Assembly: GCF_037949795.1 (NCBI RefSeq)
Contig: NZ_CP149932.1
Location: 2,283,001 to 2,347,000, forward strand
Direction of reading: 5' to 3'
Origin: Thioclava sp. GXIMD2076
Lineage (GTDB): Bacteria > Pseudomonadota > Alphaproteobacteria > Rhodobacterales > Rhodobacteraceae
Length of the DNA stretch: 64,000 nucleotides
The notes beneath the pieces are model-generated. The model saw only the letters and a program-made list of their open reading frames with translations, was not told the DNA's origin and searched no databases. A program made the position numbers and the translations under genes. Below are positions 17,103 through 25,810 of this stretch, one piece after another (position 1 is the first letter of the stretch; the number at the start of each line of letters is the position of its first letter).

Positions 17103-18467
17103 ATGCGGTTCCAATATCTGCGTAAAGCAGTCGAGCACGAGGGGTCGTGTTCACTGCACTCAAAAACTGTGCCTTATGGCACGAGAACCAAACGCGTTTT
17201 TGCAGGATTGACTGCGGGAACCGCCTTCGCGCTTCTGGCCGGTTGTACGGTCGAGCCGGCAAAGGTCAAGCCGTCGGTACGCGCCTCCAGCGCGGCCTTT
17301 GCGGCATCACATGACGATATATCGTCGAAAGTGATCCAGCGGGCACCTACAACCGGTATGGCGGGTAACAGCCAGCTGGCAACCGATTTTCTGGAGCTTG
17401 GCTTCCAGCTGGAATCGGGTCGCCCACTGGCACAGTTCACGCGCTTCGAGGGACCGATCTCGGTAACGCTCAAGGGCAATGTTCCGCCACGCGCACCGAG
17501 CGAATTGGGCACATTGATCTCCCGGTTACAAAGCGAGGCCGGTATTCCGGTGACCGCGAAGCCCGGAAATGCCAACCGGATCAATGTCGAATTTGTTCCG
17601 CGCCGCGAGATGAAGGGCCTCGTTCCGGCTGTTGCCTGCTTCGTGACGCCCAATGCGGCCAGCTGGGAAGACTACCGCAAGACACGGCGCACGGCCCTCT
17701 CGGACTGGACCCGTGTGACGCAGCGCCGTCAGGCATCGGTCTTCATTCCGGCAGATGTCAGCGCTCAGGAGCTGCATGATTGCCTGAACGAGGAAATTAG
17801 TCAGGCTCTCGGACCGCTCAACGATCTCTACCGTATTCCGGATTCAGTCTGGAATGACGATAATTTCGTCTCGACGCTGACCCGCCACGACATGACGATC
17901 CTGCGCGCTTGGTATGATCCGGCGCTCCACTCGGGCATGAGCCAGCCAGAGGTCATGTCGGCGCTGCCCTCGGTTCTGTCGCGCATCAATCCGGCCGGTG
18001 GCCAGTTCAGCCGCGTGCTGTCCGATCCGACGCCGCGCAGCTACGAGAATGCGGTCAATCGGGCGATGGGTGCAGGTGGGGCGCGGGGCCGTCAGGCCGC
18101 GGCCAAACAGGCGATCGAGATTGCCGCAGCTCAGGGCTGGACCGATACGCGCATGGGCTTTGCGTGGTATCTTCTGGGCCGGCTGTCGCCCAACAATCCC
18201 GATCAGGCCCTGCAGGCCTATCTACAGGCTTCCGAATATTTCGCCATCACGCCACGCGCCTATATGCAGACCGCCCATACGGATATGCAGCTTGCCGCCT
18301 ATGCGCTCGGTTCGGGCCGTGCGCAACAGGCCATGCAACTCAGCACCCGTGGCCTGCTAAATGCCAGCCAGTCCGGCAATGGTGAACTCTCGGCCCAGCT
18401 GATGACCATCCGCGCCAAGGCGCAGAAGACAGTCGGTTCCAGCCAGATTTTGGCCTTCGCGGACTGA
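17103..18467 (+). CDS. DUF2927 domain-containing lipoprotein
   Basis: The function is unknown. The 454-residue product has a long basic lead and then a lipoprotein signal ending in LLAGC, with Cys48 as the lipidated residue. DUF2927 covers roughly residues 95-250, including AVACFVTPNAASW and the ELHDCLNEEISQALGPLNDLYRIPDS region in parts. The C-terminal third (about 320-450) is helical and resembles tetratricopeptide-type repeats (WYLLGRLSPNNPDQALQAYL). Such proteins are common in Rhodobacterales. A 15-bp hairpin after the stop separates it from the next gene, so it is probably its own transcription unit. Confidence 0.85.
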   Translation: MRFQYLRKAVEHEGSCSLHSKTVPYGTRTKRVFAGLTAGTAFALLAGCTVEPAKVKPSVRASSAAFAASHDDISSKVIQRAPTTGMAGNSQLATDFLELGFQLESGRPLAQFTRFEGPISVTLKGNVPPRAPSELGTLISRLQSEAGIPVTAKPGNANRINVEFVPRREMKGLVPAVACFVTPNAASWEDYRKTRRTALSDWTRVTQRRQASVFIPADVSAQELHDCLNEEISQALGPLNDLYRIPDSVWNDDNFVSTLTRHDMTILRAWYDPALHSGMSQPEVMSALPSVLSRINPAGGQFSRVLSDPTPRSYENAVNRAMGAGGARGRQAAAKQAIEIAAAQGWTDTRMGFAWYLLGRLSPNNPDQALQAYLQASEYFAITPRAYMQTAHTDMQLAAYALGSGRAQQAMQLSTRGLLNASQSGNGELSAQLMTIRAKAQKTVGSSQILAFAD

Positions 18468-18483
18468 AGGCTATCCTTGCTCC

Positions 18484-18517
18484 TGACACCGCCGCCATGA
18501 AAATGGCGGCGGTGTCA
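18484..18517 (+). terminator. 15-bp GAAA-tetraloop hairpin after the DUF2927 gene
   Basis: TGACACCGCCGCCAT (18484-18498) pairs exactly with ATGGCGGCGGTGTCA (18503-18517) around a GAAA tetraloop. The T-run after it is poor. It most likely ends the DUF2927 transcript or protects its 3' end. Confidence 0.6.
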
Positions 18518-18580
18518 TTACGGGTAGCTTTTCGGACCGGATCTGCCAGACTAAGGCACCGGCAGAAGGACCGATCCAGA

Positions 18581-19762
18581 ATGTTCCACCCCTTCCTCGC
18601 ACAGTTACGTCGCCATCAGGTGCCTGTGTCCCTGCGGGAATACCTGACCTTTCTTGAAGGGTTAACGACGGGGCTATGCCTTTATGATCTGGAGGCATTC
18701 TATTTCTTCGCGCGATCCTCCCTGGTCAAGAACGAGGCGCATATAGACCGTTTCGATCAGGCGTTTTCTACAATTTTCCAAGGCGTTGAGGAACTTTCTT
18801 TAGAAGATGTCGTAACAGCCCTTGATCTGCCGCAGGACTGGCTGACAAAACTGGCCGAGACCACGCTCACTGATACCGAGAAAGCGGAGATCGCGGGAAC
18901 GGGCAGTTTCGAGCAGTTGATGGAGACCTTGCGCCAGCGTCTGGAAAAGCAGAAATCCCGCCATCAAGGGGGCAATAAATGGGTGGGCACTGCGGGGCGC
19001 TCGCCTTTTGGCGCCTATGGATACAACCCTGAAGGGGTGCGGATCGGGCAGGATAGATCCCGCGAAAAACGGGCTGTAAAAGTCTGGGACCGAAGGGAAT
19101 TCCGGAATTTCGATGACAGTCTCGAACTGGGGACGCGCAATATCAAGGTCGCGCTGCGCAGGCTCCGGCAATGGGTCCGCGACGGGGCTGAGGCCGAACT
19201 TGACCTCGACCACACGATCCGCGCCTCGGCGGATGCGGGCTATATCGATGTGAAAACCCGCCCCGAACGACGCAACGGCGTGAAACTTCTTCTGTTTCTG
19301 GATGTCGGCGGATCGATGGATGCGCATGTGGCGATGGTGGACGAACTGTTCTCGGCCCTGAAGACCGAATTTCGTCAGTTCCGGCATTTCTACTTCCATA
19401 ACTGCCTCTATGAGGAGGTCTGGACCGAAAACCGCCGCCGCTTCACCGACAAGATCCCGACCTGGGACATCCTCAACCAGTATGGTTCCGATTATCGCTG
19501 TATCTTTGTAGGCGATGCCGCCATGTCTCCCTATGAGATCGCCATCAAAGGCGGCGCGAACGAACACTGGAACGAGGAAACCGGCGAGGTCTGGCTACGC
19601 CGCGCCCGCAGCCAATGGCCGCGCCATATCTGGCTCAACCCCGCGCCCGAGCGCTACTGGGAACATACCCGATCCACTGCCATGATCTCCGATATCTTTG
19701 ATAACCGTATGTTTCCTCTCACATTGGAGGGAATAACCCGAGCCACGAAGGCCCTCTCATGA
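18581..19762 (+). CDS. VWA domain-containing protein, CoxE-like
   Basis: This 393-residue protein carries a C-terminal von Willebrand A domain with the metal-site motif DVGGSMD at residues 241-247 (DxGxS type). It is preceded by a helical CoxE-like region that includes WVGTAGRSPFG and VKVWDRREFRNFDD. The ATG at 18581 follows AGAAGGA; a longer frame from 18497 would run through the upstream hairpin. Such proteins usually partner a MoxR-type AAA+ ATPase in metallo-enzyme maturation, but no MoxR gene is in the window. The stop overlaps the next ATG by 4 bases. It starts the six-gene run. Confidence 0.88.
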   Translation: MFHPFLAQLRRHQVPVSLREYLTFLEGLTTGLCLYDLEAFYFFARSSLVKNEAHIDRFDQAFSTIFQGVEELSLEDVVTALDLPQDWLTKLAETTLTDTEKAEIAGTGSFEQLMETLRQRLEKQKSRHQGGNKWVGTAGRSPFGAYGYNPEGVRIGQDRSREKRAVKVWDRREFRNFDDSLELGTRNIKVALRRLRQWVRDGAEAELDLDHTIRASADAGYIDVKTRPERRNGVKLLLFLDVGGSMDAHVAMVDELFSALKTEFRQFRHFYFHNCLYEEVWTENRRRFTDKIPTWDILNQYGSDYRCIFVGDAAMSPYEIAIKGGANEHWNEETGEVWLRRARSQWPRHIWLNPAPERYWEHTRSTAMISDIFDNRMFPLTLEGITRATKALS

Positions 19763-20127
19763 AAACCCGTTTGCGCCGCTGCCAACGGATCTGGTGCCGC
19801 CATAGGCTTCTGTCGATCGTCTTCCTGCTGGCGGTCGTCCTCACGGCCAATTTCGCATGGCATACGATCGACCGTGCAATCTACTGGGCCGATCCCGACC
19901 ATCACGAGCGCAGCCCCGAAAGCTGGATGACGCCACGCTATATCGCGCGCTCATGGGATATCCCACAATCACAGGTCGAGGCGCTTTTGCAGCTGTCGGG
20001 CACCACATCTCCCCTGCGCAAACAGCGCCTGCGGGATCTGGCGCGTGCCGAGGGGATCCCTGTCGACGAGCTGATCGCCCGCCTGCAATCGGGCTTGGCC
20101 AGATCGGCGCAGGATACACGCCCATGA
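19759..20127 (+). CDS. Small single-pass membrane protein of unknown function
   Basis: I do not recognise this 122-residue protein. It has a strongly basic N-terminus and one membrane helix at about residues 17-33 (LLSIVFLLAVVLTANFAW). A soluble C-terminal part of about 85 residues follows, probably periplasmic, and resembles a small helical DNA- or protein-binding fold (YIARSWDIPQSQVEALLQL). It is coupled by ATGA overlaps to the VWA gene upstream and the DedA gene downstream, so it is very likely produced in step with both. Confidence 0.8.
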   Translation: MKTRLRRCQRIWCRHRLLSIVFLLAVVLTANFAWHTIDRAIYWADPDHHERSPESWMTPRYIARSWDIPQSQVEALLQLSGTTSPLRKQRLRDLARAEGIPVDELIARLQSGLARSAQDTRP

Positions 20128-20774
20128 CGCAGGAGCTGACCGACGAGCTTCTTTTGCTACTGCCGGTCTGGGGACCGTGGCTGGTGGCACTTGTCACCTT
20201 CTGCAGCTGCCTCGCGCTGCCGGTGCCTGCCTCGCTCGTGATGCTGGCCGGTGGCGCCTTCGTGGCCTCGGGCGATCTGCATCTGTGGAGCCTCGCCCCT
20301 GCCGCTCTGGGCGGTGCGCTGGCCGGAGACCGCAGCGGCTATGCGATCGGGCGGCTTCTGGCGCGCCGTCTGCCCGAACCGGAGAGCAAGCGCGCCCGCC
20401 TGATGGCCAAAGCCATCACCCGTCTCGACCGCAATGGCGGCTGGGCGATCTTCCTGTCTCGCTGGTTGTTCTCGCCCTTGGGGCCCTATGTCAATTTCGC
20501 CGCAGGCACCGCGCGTTATCCGCGCCACAGGTTCTGGGTGGCGTCCATTGCCGGTGAGGCGGTCTGGGTGACGCTCTATCTCGGGCTCGGTATGCTCTTC
20601 GGCGCCAATCTGTCTGCGGCCGCCGATCTGGCTGGCAGCATGATCGGCACGATTGCCGCGGCCACCGTAGCCGTTTTGCTGGGCCGCTGGCTCTGGCGCT
20701 CTGTCCGGCGTAAGGTGGATGAAACCGGCGCGGAGGCCCCCGCGTCCCAACCGATCGGATCACTTCGCGAATGA
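20124..20774 (+). CDS. DedA family (VTT domain) membrane protein
   Basis: DedA proteins are integral membrane proteins linked to lipid-carrier or phospholipid flipping and envelope homeostasis. The 216-residue product has several hydrophobic segments. Family motifs are visible: LPVPASLVMLAGGAF in the first re-entrant region, GDRSGYAIGR, and FLSRWLFSPLGPYVNFAAG with the conserved Arg and Gly-Pro. The ATG at 20124 overlaps the previous stop by 4 bases, and its own end overlaps the M48 gene by 4 bases. Confidence 0.9.
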   Translation: MTQELTDELLLLLPVWGPWLVALVTFCSCLALPVPASLVMLAGGAFVASGDLHLWSLAPAALGGALAGDRSGYAIGRLLARRLPEPESKRARLMAKAITRLDRNGGWAIFLSRWLFSPLGPYVNFAAGTARYPRHRFWVASIAGEAVWVTLYLGLGMLFGANLSAAADLAGSMIGTIAAATVAVLLGRWLWRSVRRKVDETGAEAPASQPIGSLRE

Positions 20775-21472
20775 CCCGCCTTCTGGTTCTGCTCCTGCCC
20801 GTTATCGTAGCGGTTGTGATGTGGAAATATTCCGCATGGTCGGGGGCGCGTAGCCTCGACCGCAACTCGACGCGCCTGCGTGATCCTGCGCTGCTGGCAC
20901 TGGTGGACAGGCTGGCCGCTGCGATGGAACTGGCCCATATCCCTGTCCATATCCACGAGACGCCGGTGGTCAACGGGCTGGCCGCGCCCGACGGACGGGT
21001 GTTCCTGACGCGCGGATTCCTGCGCCGCTATGAGGCGGGCGAGGTCACGGGCGAGGAGCTGATCTCGGTGGTGGCGCACGAGCTGGGGCATGTAGCGCTC
21101 GGTCATTCAAAACGGCGGATGATCGACTTTTCGGGCCAGAACCTGATCCGGATGCTGCTTACGACCGTTCTGGGGCGCCTGATTCCCGTGATCGGGCCGC
21201 TAATTGCCAATATGGCGACCAAGGCGCTGGCCGCGCGGCTCAGCCAGCAGGATGAATACGAGGCCGACGAGTTTGCCACAGCCCTTCTGATCAAGGCAGG
21301 CTTCAGCGCCGATCCGCAGATCAGCCTTTTCGAGAAACTCGATGCTCTGACCCAGCAGGGCCCACGGATGACACCCGCCTGGCTGCTGACCCATCCCGAG
21401 ACCCACCGGCGGATCGAGGTGATCCGCACGAATGTGGCGAAATGGACCGGACCACGCCTCTCGAAGCCGTGA
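20771..21472 (+). CDS. M48 family metalloprotease
   Basis: The 233-residue protein has an N-terminal hydrophobic anchor or uncleaved signal (residues 3-17), then a zinc protease domain. The HELGH motif is at 103-107 and the third-ligand region is EYEADEFA near 165. Unlike HtpX it has essentially one N-terminal anchor plus a hydrophobic mid-segment. It is shorter than BepA and lacks TPRs. M48 enzymes degrade misfolded membrane or outer-membrane proteins. ATGA overlap with dedA suggests coupled synthesis. Confidence 0.9.
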   Translation: MTRLLVLLLPVIVAVVMWKYSAWSGARSLDRNSTRLRDPALLALVDRLAAAMELAHIPVHIHETPVVNGLAAPDGRVFLTRGFLRRYEAGEVTGEELISVVAHELGHVALGHSKRRMIDFSGQNLIRMLLTTVLGRLIPVIGPLIANMATKALAARLSQQDEYEADEFATALLIKAGFSADPQISLFEKLDALTQQGPRMTPAWLLTHPETHRRIEVIRTNVAKWTGPRLSKP

Positions 21473-21532
21473 AATTTGTTACATTTTCAGGAATCAGGCG
21501 GTAGTCTGGGCGTGAGGAAAGCGGACAGGCCC

Positions 21533-22765
21533 ATGGATCACCAAGACACTCCCTTGCGCCCGCTAGGAAAACGGCGGGTCTTTTATATTCCCGGCTATGA
21601 CCCGTTCCCGCCGCGCCGCTACCGCGAACTGTATCGGCGCGAAAGCACCGCTCAGGCGCGGATCTCGGGCTACGAGATCCACCAGAAAGCCAGTCGCGAG
21701 GGGGGCAAATACGGCTGGCAGGTCCACTCGACGCAAGACGGCCATTCTGTCGAGGCGTTGGTCGAGGTGCTGCTATGGTCCGATATTGTGCGCGGCTCGA
21801 TGGGCTCGTCGATCCTTGCAACCTACATGCAGCTGCTGCGCACTGCCTTTCTCTATATCGGCTCGGGGGCGCTCTTCCGGCTGATGCGGCTACGCAACGG
21901 GCCGGTTCTGGCCGCGCTCTATCCGGTAGTGGCTCTTTTGGTGCAGCTCATCGCTGTGATGGCGGCGGCGGGAGCGCTCTATTGGGGGCTTGCCACTCTG
22001 GCCCGCATGATCGCGCCCGCCTGGCCGCTGCACGGGCTGGCGCTGGTGCCCGCAATCGGCGTGGTGATTTTCGGGCTACGCTGGTTCCGTGCGCATGATA
22101 ACCGCTTCTATGCCTATTACCTGATGCATGATTATGCCTTCACGGCACGCTGGAACGGGGCCTACCCGCCTGCCCTCGAGGACCGGATCGAGGTCTTTGC
22201 CGACCGCATCGCACAGGCACTGGAGGAGGATTGGGACGAGGTTCTGGTGGTGGGCCATAGTTCGGGCGCGCATGTGGCGATCTCTGTTCTGGCCGCGCTC
22301 GACCGGCGCGCTGTGTCGGGCGCAGCCCTCTCGCTCCTGACGCTGGGCCATGTGGTGCCGATGGTCAGTTTCCTGCCCCGTGCGCAGCGGCTCCGGCGCG
22401 ACCTGCATGATCTCAGCGCCACGAGCCGCCTCACATGGGTCGATGTCACCGCGATGGGCGATGGCTGCACCTTCGCGCTGGTCGATCCCGCAGGGGTGAC
22501 AGGCGTCGCACCCGAGAAGCAGACCGGACCGCTGGTCTTCTCCGCAGCCTTCTCGCAATCGCTGAGCCCCGAGCGCTGGAAGGCCGACAGACGGCGCTAT
22601 TTCCAGCTCCATTTCCAGTATCTCTGCGCCTTTGATCGCGTGCAGGATTACGATTACTTCCGCATCACGGCCGGCCCGCTGACGCTGGCGCAACGCTATG
22701 GTGCCCGAGCGCATTCCCCAAGCCGCCTATCCGCGCCGGTCAACCGATACCGGTCTATGTCATGA
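21533..22765 (+). CDS. Membrane-associated alpha/beta hydrolase
   Basis: The 410-residue product contains a serine-hydrolase elbow GHSSG (residues 241-245, nucleophile Ser243) preceded by DEVLVV, and a candidate oxyanion-hole segment FYIPGYDP near residue 20. Between these halves lie two or more hydrophobic segments (about 85-180), so the fold is split by a membrane insert. The C-terminal part has acid and His candidates but I cannot fix the triad. The ATG at 21533 is chosen over an upstream start at 21476. The stop overlaps the P450 start by 4 bases, hinting at a shared lipid-like substrate. Confidence 0.8.
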   Translation: MDHQDTPLRPLGKRRVFYIPGYDPFPPRRYRELYRRESTAQARISGYEIHQKASREGGKYGWQVHSTQDGHSVEALVEVLLWSDIVRGSMGSSILATYMQLLRTAFLYIGSGALFRLMRLRNGPVLAALYPVVALLVQLIAVMAAAGALYWGLATLARMIAPAWPLHGLALVPAIGVVIFGLRWFRAHDNRFYAYYLMHDYAFTARWNGAYPPALEDRIEVFADRIAQALEEDWDEVLVVGHSSGAHVAISVLAALDRRAVSGAALSLLTLGHVVPMVSFLPRAQRLRRDLHDLSATSRLTWVDVTAMGDGCTFALVDPAGVTGVAPEKQTGPLVFSAAFSQSLSPERWKADRRRYFQLHFQYLCAFDRVQDYDYFRITAGPLTLAQRYGARAHSPSRLSAPVNRYRSMS

Positions 22766-24126
22766 GCCCGCCCAAACCAGCCCCACGTCCCGACCGCGTA
22801 TCTTTGTGGCGCTATTTCCAGCTCTTCCGGCAGGACATCCTCTCGGCGCAGCCCGCACGGCTTTACCGTGCCAAGATGGCCGAATTCCGCACACCCTTCT
22901 TCCGCTCCTATTTCTGCAACACGCCCGAACTGGTGGATCTGGTGCTGCGCCAGCGTCCGCGCGATTTTCCGAAATCGGACCGTATCCGCGAGGGACTGGC
23001 CCCTTTGCTGCGCAATTCGGTCTTTGTGACCAATGGCGAGACATGGGCCCGCCAGCGCCGTATCATCGATCCGGCCTTCGAGGGCGGCAAGCTGCATCAC
23101 AGCTTCCCCGATATGTGGCAGGCAGGGCGTAACTGCGTGAACCGCCTTGCAAAGAACACCTCGGAACTAATTGATATAGAACCAGAAACCTCCCATGTCG
23201 CGGCGGATGTGATCTTCCGCACGCTGTTCTCCGTCCCGATCGAGGACAAGACGGCGGCCCGCGTCTTCGAGAGCTTCCGAGCGCATCAGAATTCGGCTCC
23301 GGTGGTCAATCTGGCGGCCCTTCTGCCGCTGCCGCGCTGGCTGCCGCGCCCGCATTCGCGCAAGACATTGCAGACCGCCAGAGTGATCCGCCAGCTGATC
23401 GAGACCCTCACCCGAAGACGCGCCGAGGCGATCCGTGCAGGCACAGCCCCCGATGATCTGGCCACCAAGATCATGACGATGGAAGACCCGCAGACAGGCA
23501 CGCGGCTGAGCACCGGCGAGATGGTCGATCAGGTGGCGATCTTCTTTCTGGCGGGGCATGAGACGTCGGCCTCGGCACTGGCCTGGGCGCTCTATCTGCT
23601 GGCGACCCATCCCGAGTGGCAGGAACGTGTGGCCATTGAGGCCGCCACCCTGCCCGACACCGGGGCCGCGCCGCCGATGGGAGTGCTCAAACAGCTCAAG
23701 ATCTCGCGCGCCGTCTTCCGCGAGGCGATGCGGCTCTATCCGCCCGTGCCGATGTTTGTGCGTGAGGCCACCTGCCTCGAGACCTTCCGCGAGCGTGAGG
23801 TAAAACCCGGCTCGCAGATTGTCATCTCGCCCTGGCATCTGCACCGGCATGAAGGGCTGTGGGAGAACCCCGACGGGTTCGATCCTGCCCGCTGGGAAAC
23901 CGAGAATGGCAAAACATGCGCACGTTCTGCCTATATTCCGTTCTCCGCCGGTGCGCGGGTCTGCCCCGGTGCGGGATTTGCCATGGCCGAGGGCGTGCTG
24001 ATCCTGTCGATGATCTTGCAAAGGTTCCGGCTCGAGGCCCATTGCGACCGCATCCCCGAGCCTGCGGCCCAGCTGACGGTGCGCAGCCGCAACGGCATCT
24101 GGCTGACGCTGAGCCCGCGCCAGTAA
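22762..24126 (+). CDS. Cytochrome P450
   Basis: This haem monooxygenase has 454 residues, the usual length for a stand-alone bacterial P450. Diagnostic motifs are in order: I-helix AGHET (264-268), K-helix EAMR (321-324), and the haem loop FSAGARVCPG with Cys401 as iron ligand. The sequence resembles bacterial enzymes of the CYP4/fatty-acid hydroxylase type more than short camphor-type ones. That is an impression, not a search result. No ferredoxin or reductase is encoded nearby, so electrons must come from elsewhere. It ends the six-gene run; a terminator follows. Confidence 0.95.
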   Translation: MSPPKPAPRPDRVSLWRYFQLFRQDILSAQPARLYRAKMAEFRTPFFRSYFCNTPELVDLVLRQRPRDFPKSDRIREGLAPLLRNSVFVTNGETWARQRRIIDPAFEGGKLHHSFPDMWQAGRNCVNRLAKNTSELIDIEPETSHVAADVIFRTLFSVPIEDKTAARVFESFRAHQNSAPVVNLAALLPLPRWLPRPHSRKTLQTARVIRQLIETLTRRRAEAIRAGTAPDDLATKIMTMEDPQTGTRLSTGEMVDQVAIFFLAGHETSASALAWALYLLATHPEWQERVAIEAATLPDTGAAPPMGVLKQLKISRAVFREAMRLYPPVPMFVREATCLETFREREVKPGSQIVISPWHLHRHEGLWENPDGFDPARWETENGKTCARSAYIPFSAGARVCPGAGFAMAEGVLILSMILQRFRLEAHCDRIPEPAAQLTVRSRNGIWLTLSPRQ

Positions 24127-24129
24127 AAA

Positions 24130-24147
24130 GCCGCCCCGAGGGGCGGC
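24130..24147. terminator. Bidirectional terminator between P450 and MFS genes
   Basis: GCCGCCCC (24130-24137) and GGGGCGGC (24140-24147) form a GC stem preceded by AAAAA and followed by TCTCCCTT. It sits between convergent genes and is strongest for the minus strand. Confidence 0.75.
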
Positions 24148-24153
24148 TCTCCC

Positions 24154-25608
24154 TTATTCTCCGGCAACACGCTCGGCCTGTCGCGCCCTGCCCGAAGGTT
24201 TCCCCTCGACCATGTCCTCAAGGCTCATCCCGCGCGTTTCAGTCACCATCTTCCAGACGATGAAGAAGGAGATCAGTGCAAAACCCGCATAGAGGCTATA
24301 AGCCAGATCGAGCCCGATGGCCGAAAGCACGGGGAAAGTCGTGGAGACCACGAAATTCGCAAGCCAGTTGGCTGCACCGCCCACACCCAGCGCCATACCG
24401 CGGATCTTGTTGGGGAACATCTCGCCCAACAGCACCCACATGACAGGGCCCCAGCTGGCACCGAAGCCGATGATGAAGACATTGGCCATGACCAGCGCCA
24501 CAGGCCCCCACGGATCGGGCAGCGACACGGCGCCGTCGGTCACATTGGCGTGGCTGAAGGCCAGCGCCATCACCCCGAGCGACACAGTCATCAGCGCCGA
24601 GCCCCATAGAAGCAGCGTCTTGCGGCCCACACGGTCGATCAGCAGGATGGCGATGATGGTGGCCACGATATTCACGATCGAGGAAAAGACCGAGATCATG
24701 AAGCTGTCGCTCTCCTGGAAGCCCACCGACTGCCAGAGCGTGGTCGAATAGTAGAAGATAACGTTAATCCCAACGAGCTGCTGGAAGACCGCGATCAGGA
24801 TACCTACCCAGACAATCGGGCGGAACAGGAAGGCGCCGCCCGTCAGATCGGCAAAGCTCTTGCTATCCTCGCGTTGCAGGGTCTCACGGATCTTGGAGAT
24901 CTTGCTGTCGAGACGCTCGCGGCGGACACCGACGATGGTTTCCAGAATGCCGCGCGCTTCCTCGGTGCGGTCCTTCTCGACCAGATAGCGCGGGCTTTCC
25001 GGCAGGCGCAGCGCCAGCACCCCATAGAGGATCGCAGGGATCAGTTCGGAGAGGAACATCCAGCGCCAAGCTTCCATACCGAACCAGAGCGTGCCCGCGG
25101 CACTCCCTGCAACGCGCGCCACCACCGCGCTGACCAGAAGTGCCACGAAGATGCCCGAGACGATGGCCATCTGTTGCATCGTGCCCAACCGGCCCCGCTC
25201 GTCCTTGGGCGCCACTTCGGCAATATAGGCAGGCGCGATCACCGAGGCAAAGCCCACGCCGATGCCGCCCACAAAGCGCCACAGGATCAAATCCCATTGC
25301 CCGAATGCGATCCCCGATCCAAGCGCCGAGATCGACAGAAGCGCCGAGGCGATCATCATCGTCTTCACGCGCCCGAATTTATCGGAGCAGACCCCCGCAT
25401 ACCACGCGCCCGCCATCGCGCCCAAGAGCGCACAGGACACGGTAAAGCCAATGGCCGCTGCCGAGAGATCGAAGCCATTGCGCACGGCGTCGACTGCGCC
25501 ATTGATGATCGAGCTGTCATAGCCAAACAGGAAACCGCCAAGCGCTGCGGTGCAGGCAATCATCAATAGCTTACCGGACATTACTCCGTCGTCCGAATTA
25601 TCGTTCAT
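24154..25608 (-). CDS. Sugar porter family MFS transporter
   Basis: The 484-residue product has twelve predicted membrane helices and sugar-porter motifs: GYDSSIINGA in helix 1, DKFGRVKTM between helices 2 and 3, PESPRYLVEKDR after helix 6, FQQLVGINVIFYY in helix 7, and DRVGRKTLL between 8 and 9. It probably imports a hexose or pentose with protons. The ATG at 25608 follows GGAGGAG. No sugar catabolic gene adjoins it. A perfect 12-base palindrome lies 67 bases upstream and could be a sugar-responsive operator. Confidence 0.93.
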   Translation of the reverse strand: MNDNSDDGVMSGKLLMIACTAALGGFLFGYDSSIINGAVDAVRNGFDLSAAAIGFTVSCALLGAMAGAWYAGVCSDKFGRVKTMMIASALLSISALGSGIAFGQWDLILWRFVGGIGVGFASVIAPAYIAEVAPKDERGRLGTMQQMAIVSGIFVALLVSAVVARVAGSAAGTLWFGMEAWRWMFLSELIPAILYGVLALRLPESPRYLVEKDRTEEARGILETIVGVRRERLDSKISKIRETLQREDSKSFADLTGGAFLFRPIVWVGILIAVFQQLVGINVIFYYSTTLWQSVGFQESDSFMISVFSSIVNIVATIIAILLIDRVGRKTLLLWGSALMTVSLGVMALAFSHANVTDGAVSLPDPWGPVALVMANVFIIGFGASWGPVMWVLLGEMFPNKIRGMALGVGGAANWLANFVVSTTFPVLSAIGLDLAYSLYAGFALISFFIVWKMVTETRGMSLEDMVEGKPSGRARQAERVAGE

Positions 25609-25674
25609 AATACTCCTCCTCCACCTCAAATACGTGCCCGAGACAGTCACCACGGGCGTTCACGGTGTTTGGAG

Positions 25675-25686
25675 CATCAATTGATG
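25675..25686. promoter_or_regulatory. Palindromic operator candidate upstream of the sugar porter
   Basis: CATCAATTGATG is a perfect 12-base palindrome 67 bases before the transporter ATG. Size and AT-rich centre suit a LacI- or GntR-type site. The regulator is not in the window. Confidence 0.4.
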
Positions 25687-25810
25687 TGCTAGCTCAAAAG
25701 GTCAAGGCGAGTGCCCGGTCAGAGAGGCCTCAAGCGATAAAAACGCTGTCAACACCGCCAGTTATCGGGCGATGTTGTTACATTTTCTTACAAATCCCGC
25801 TCCTGCCGGA

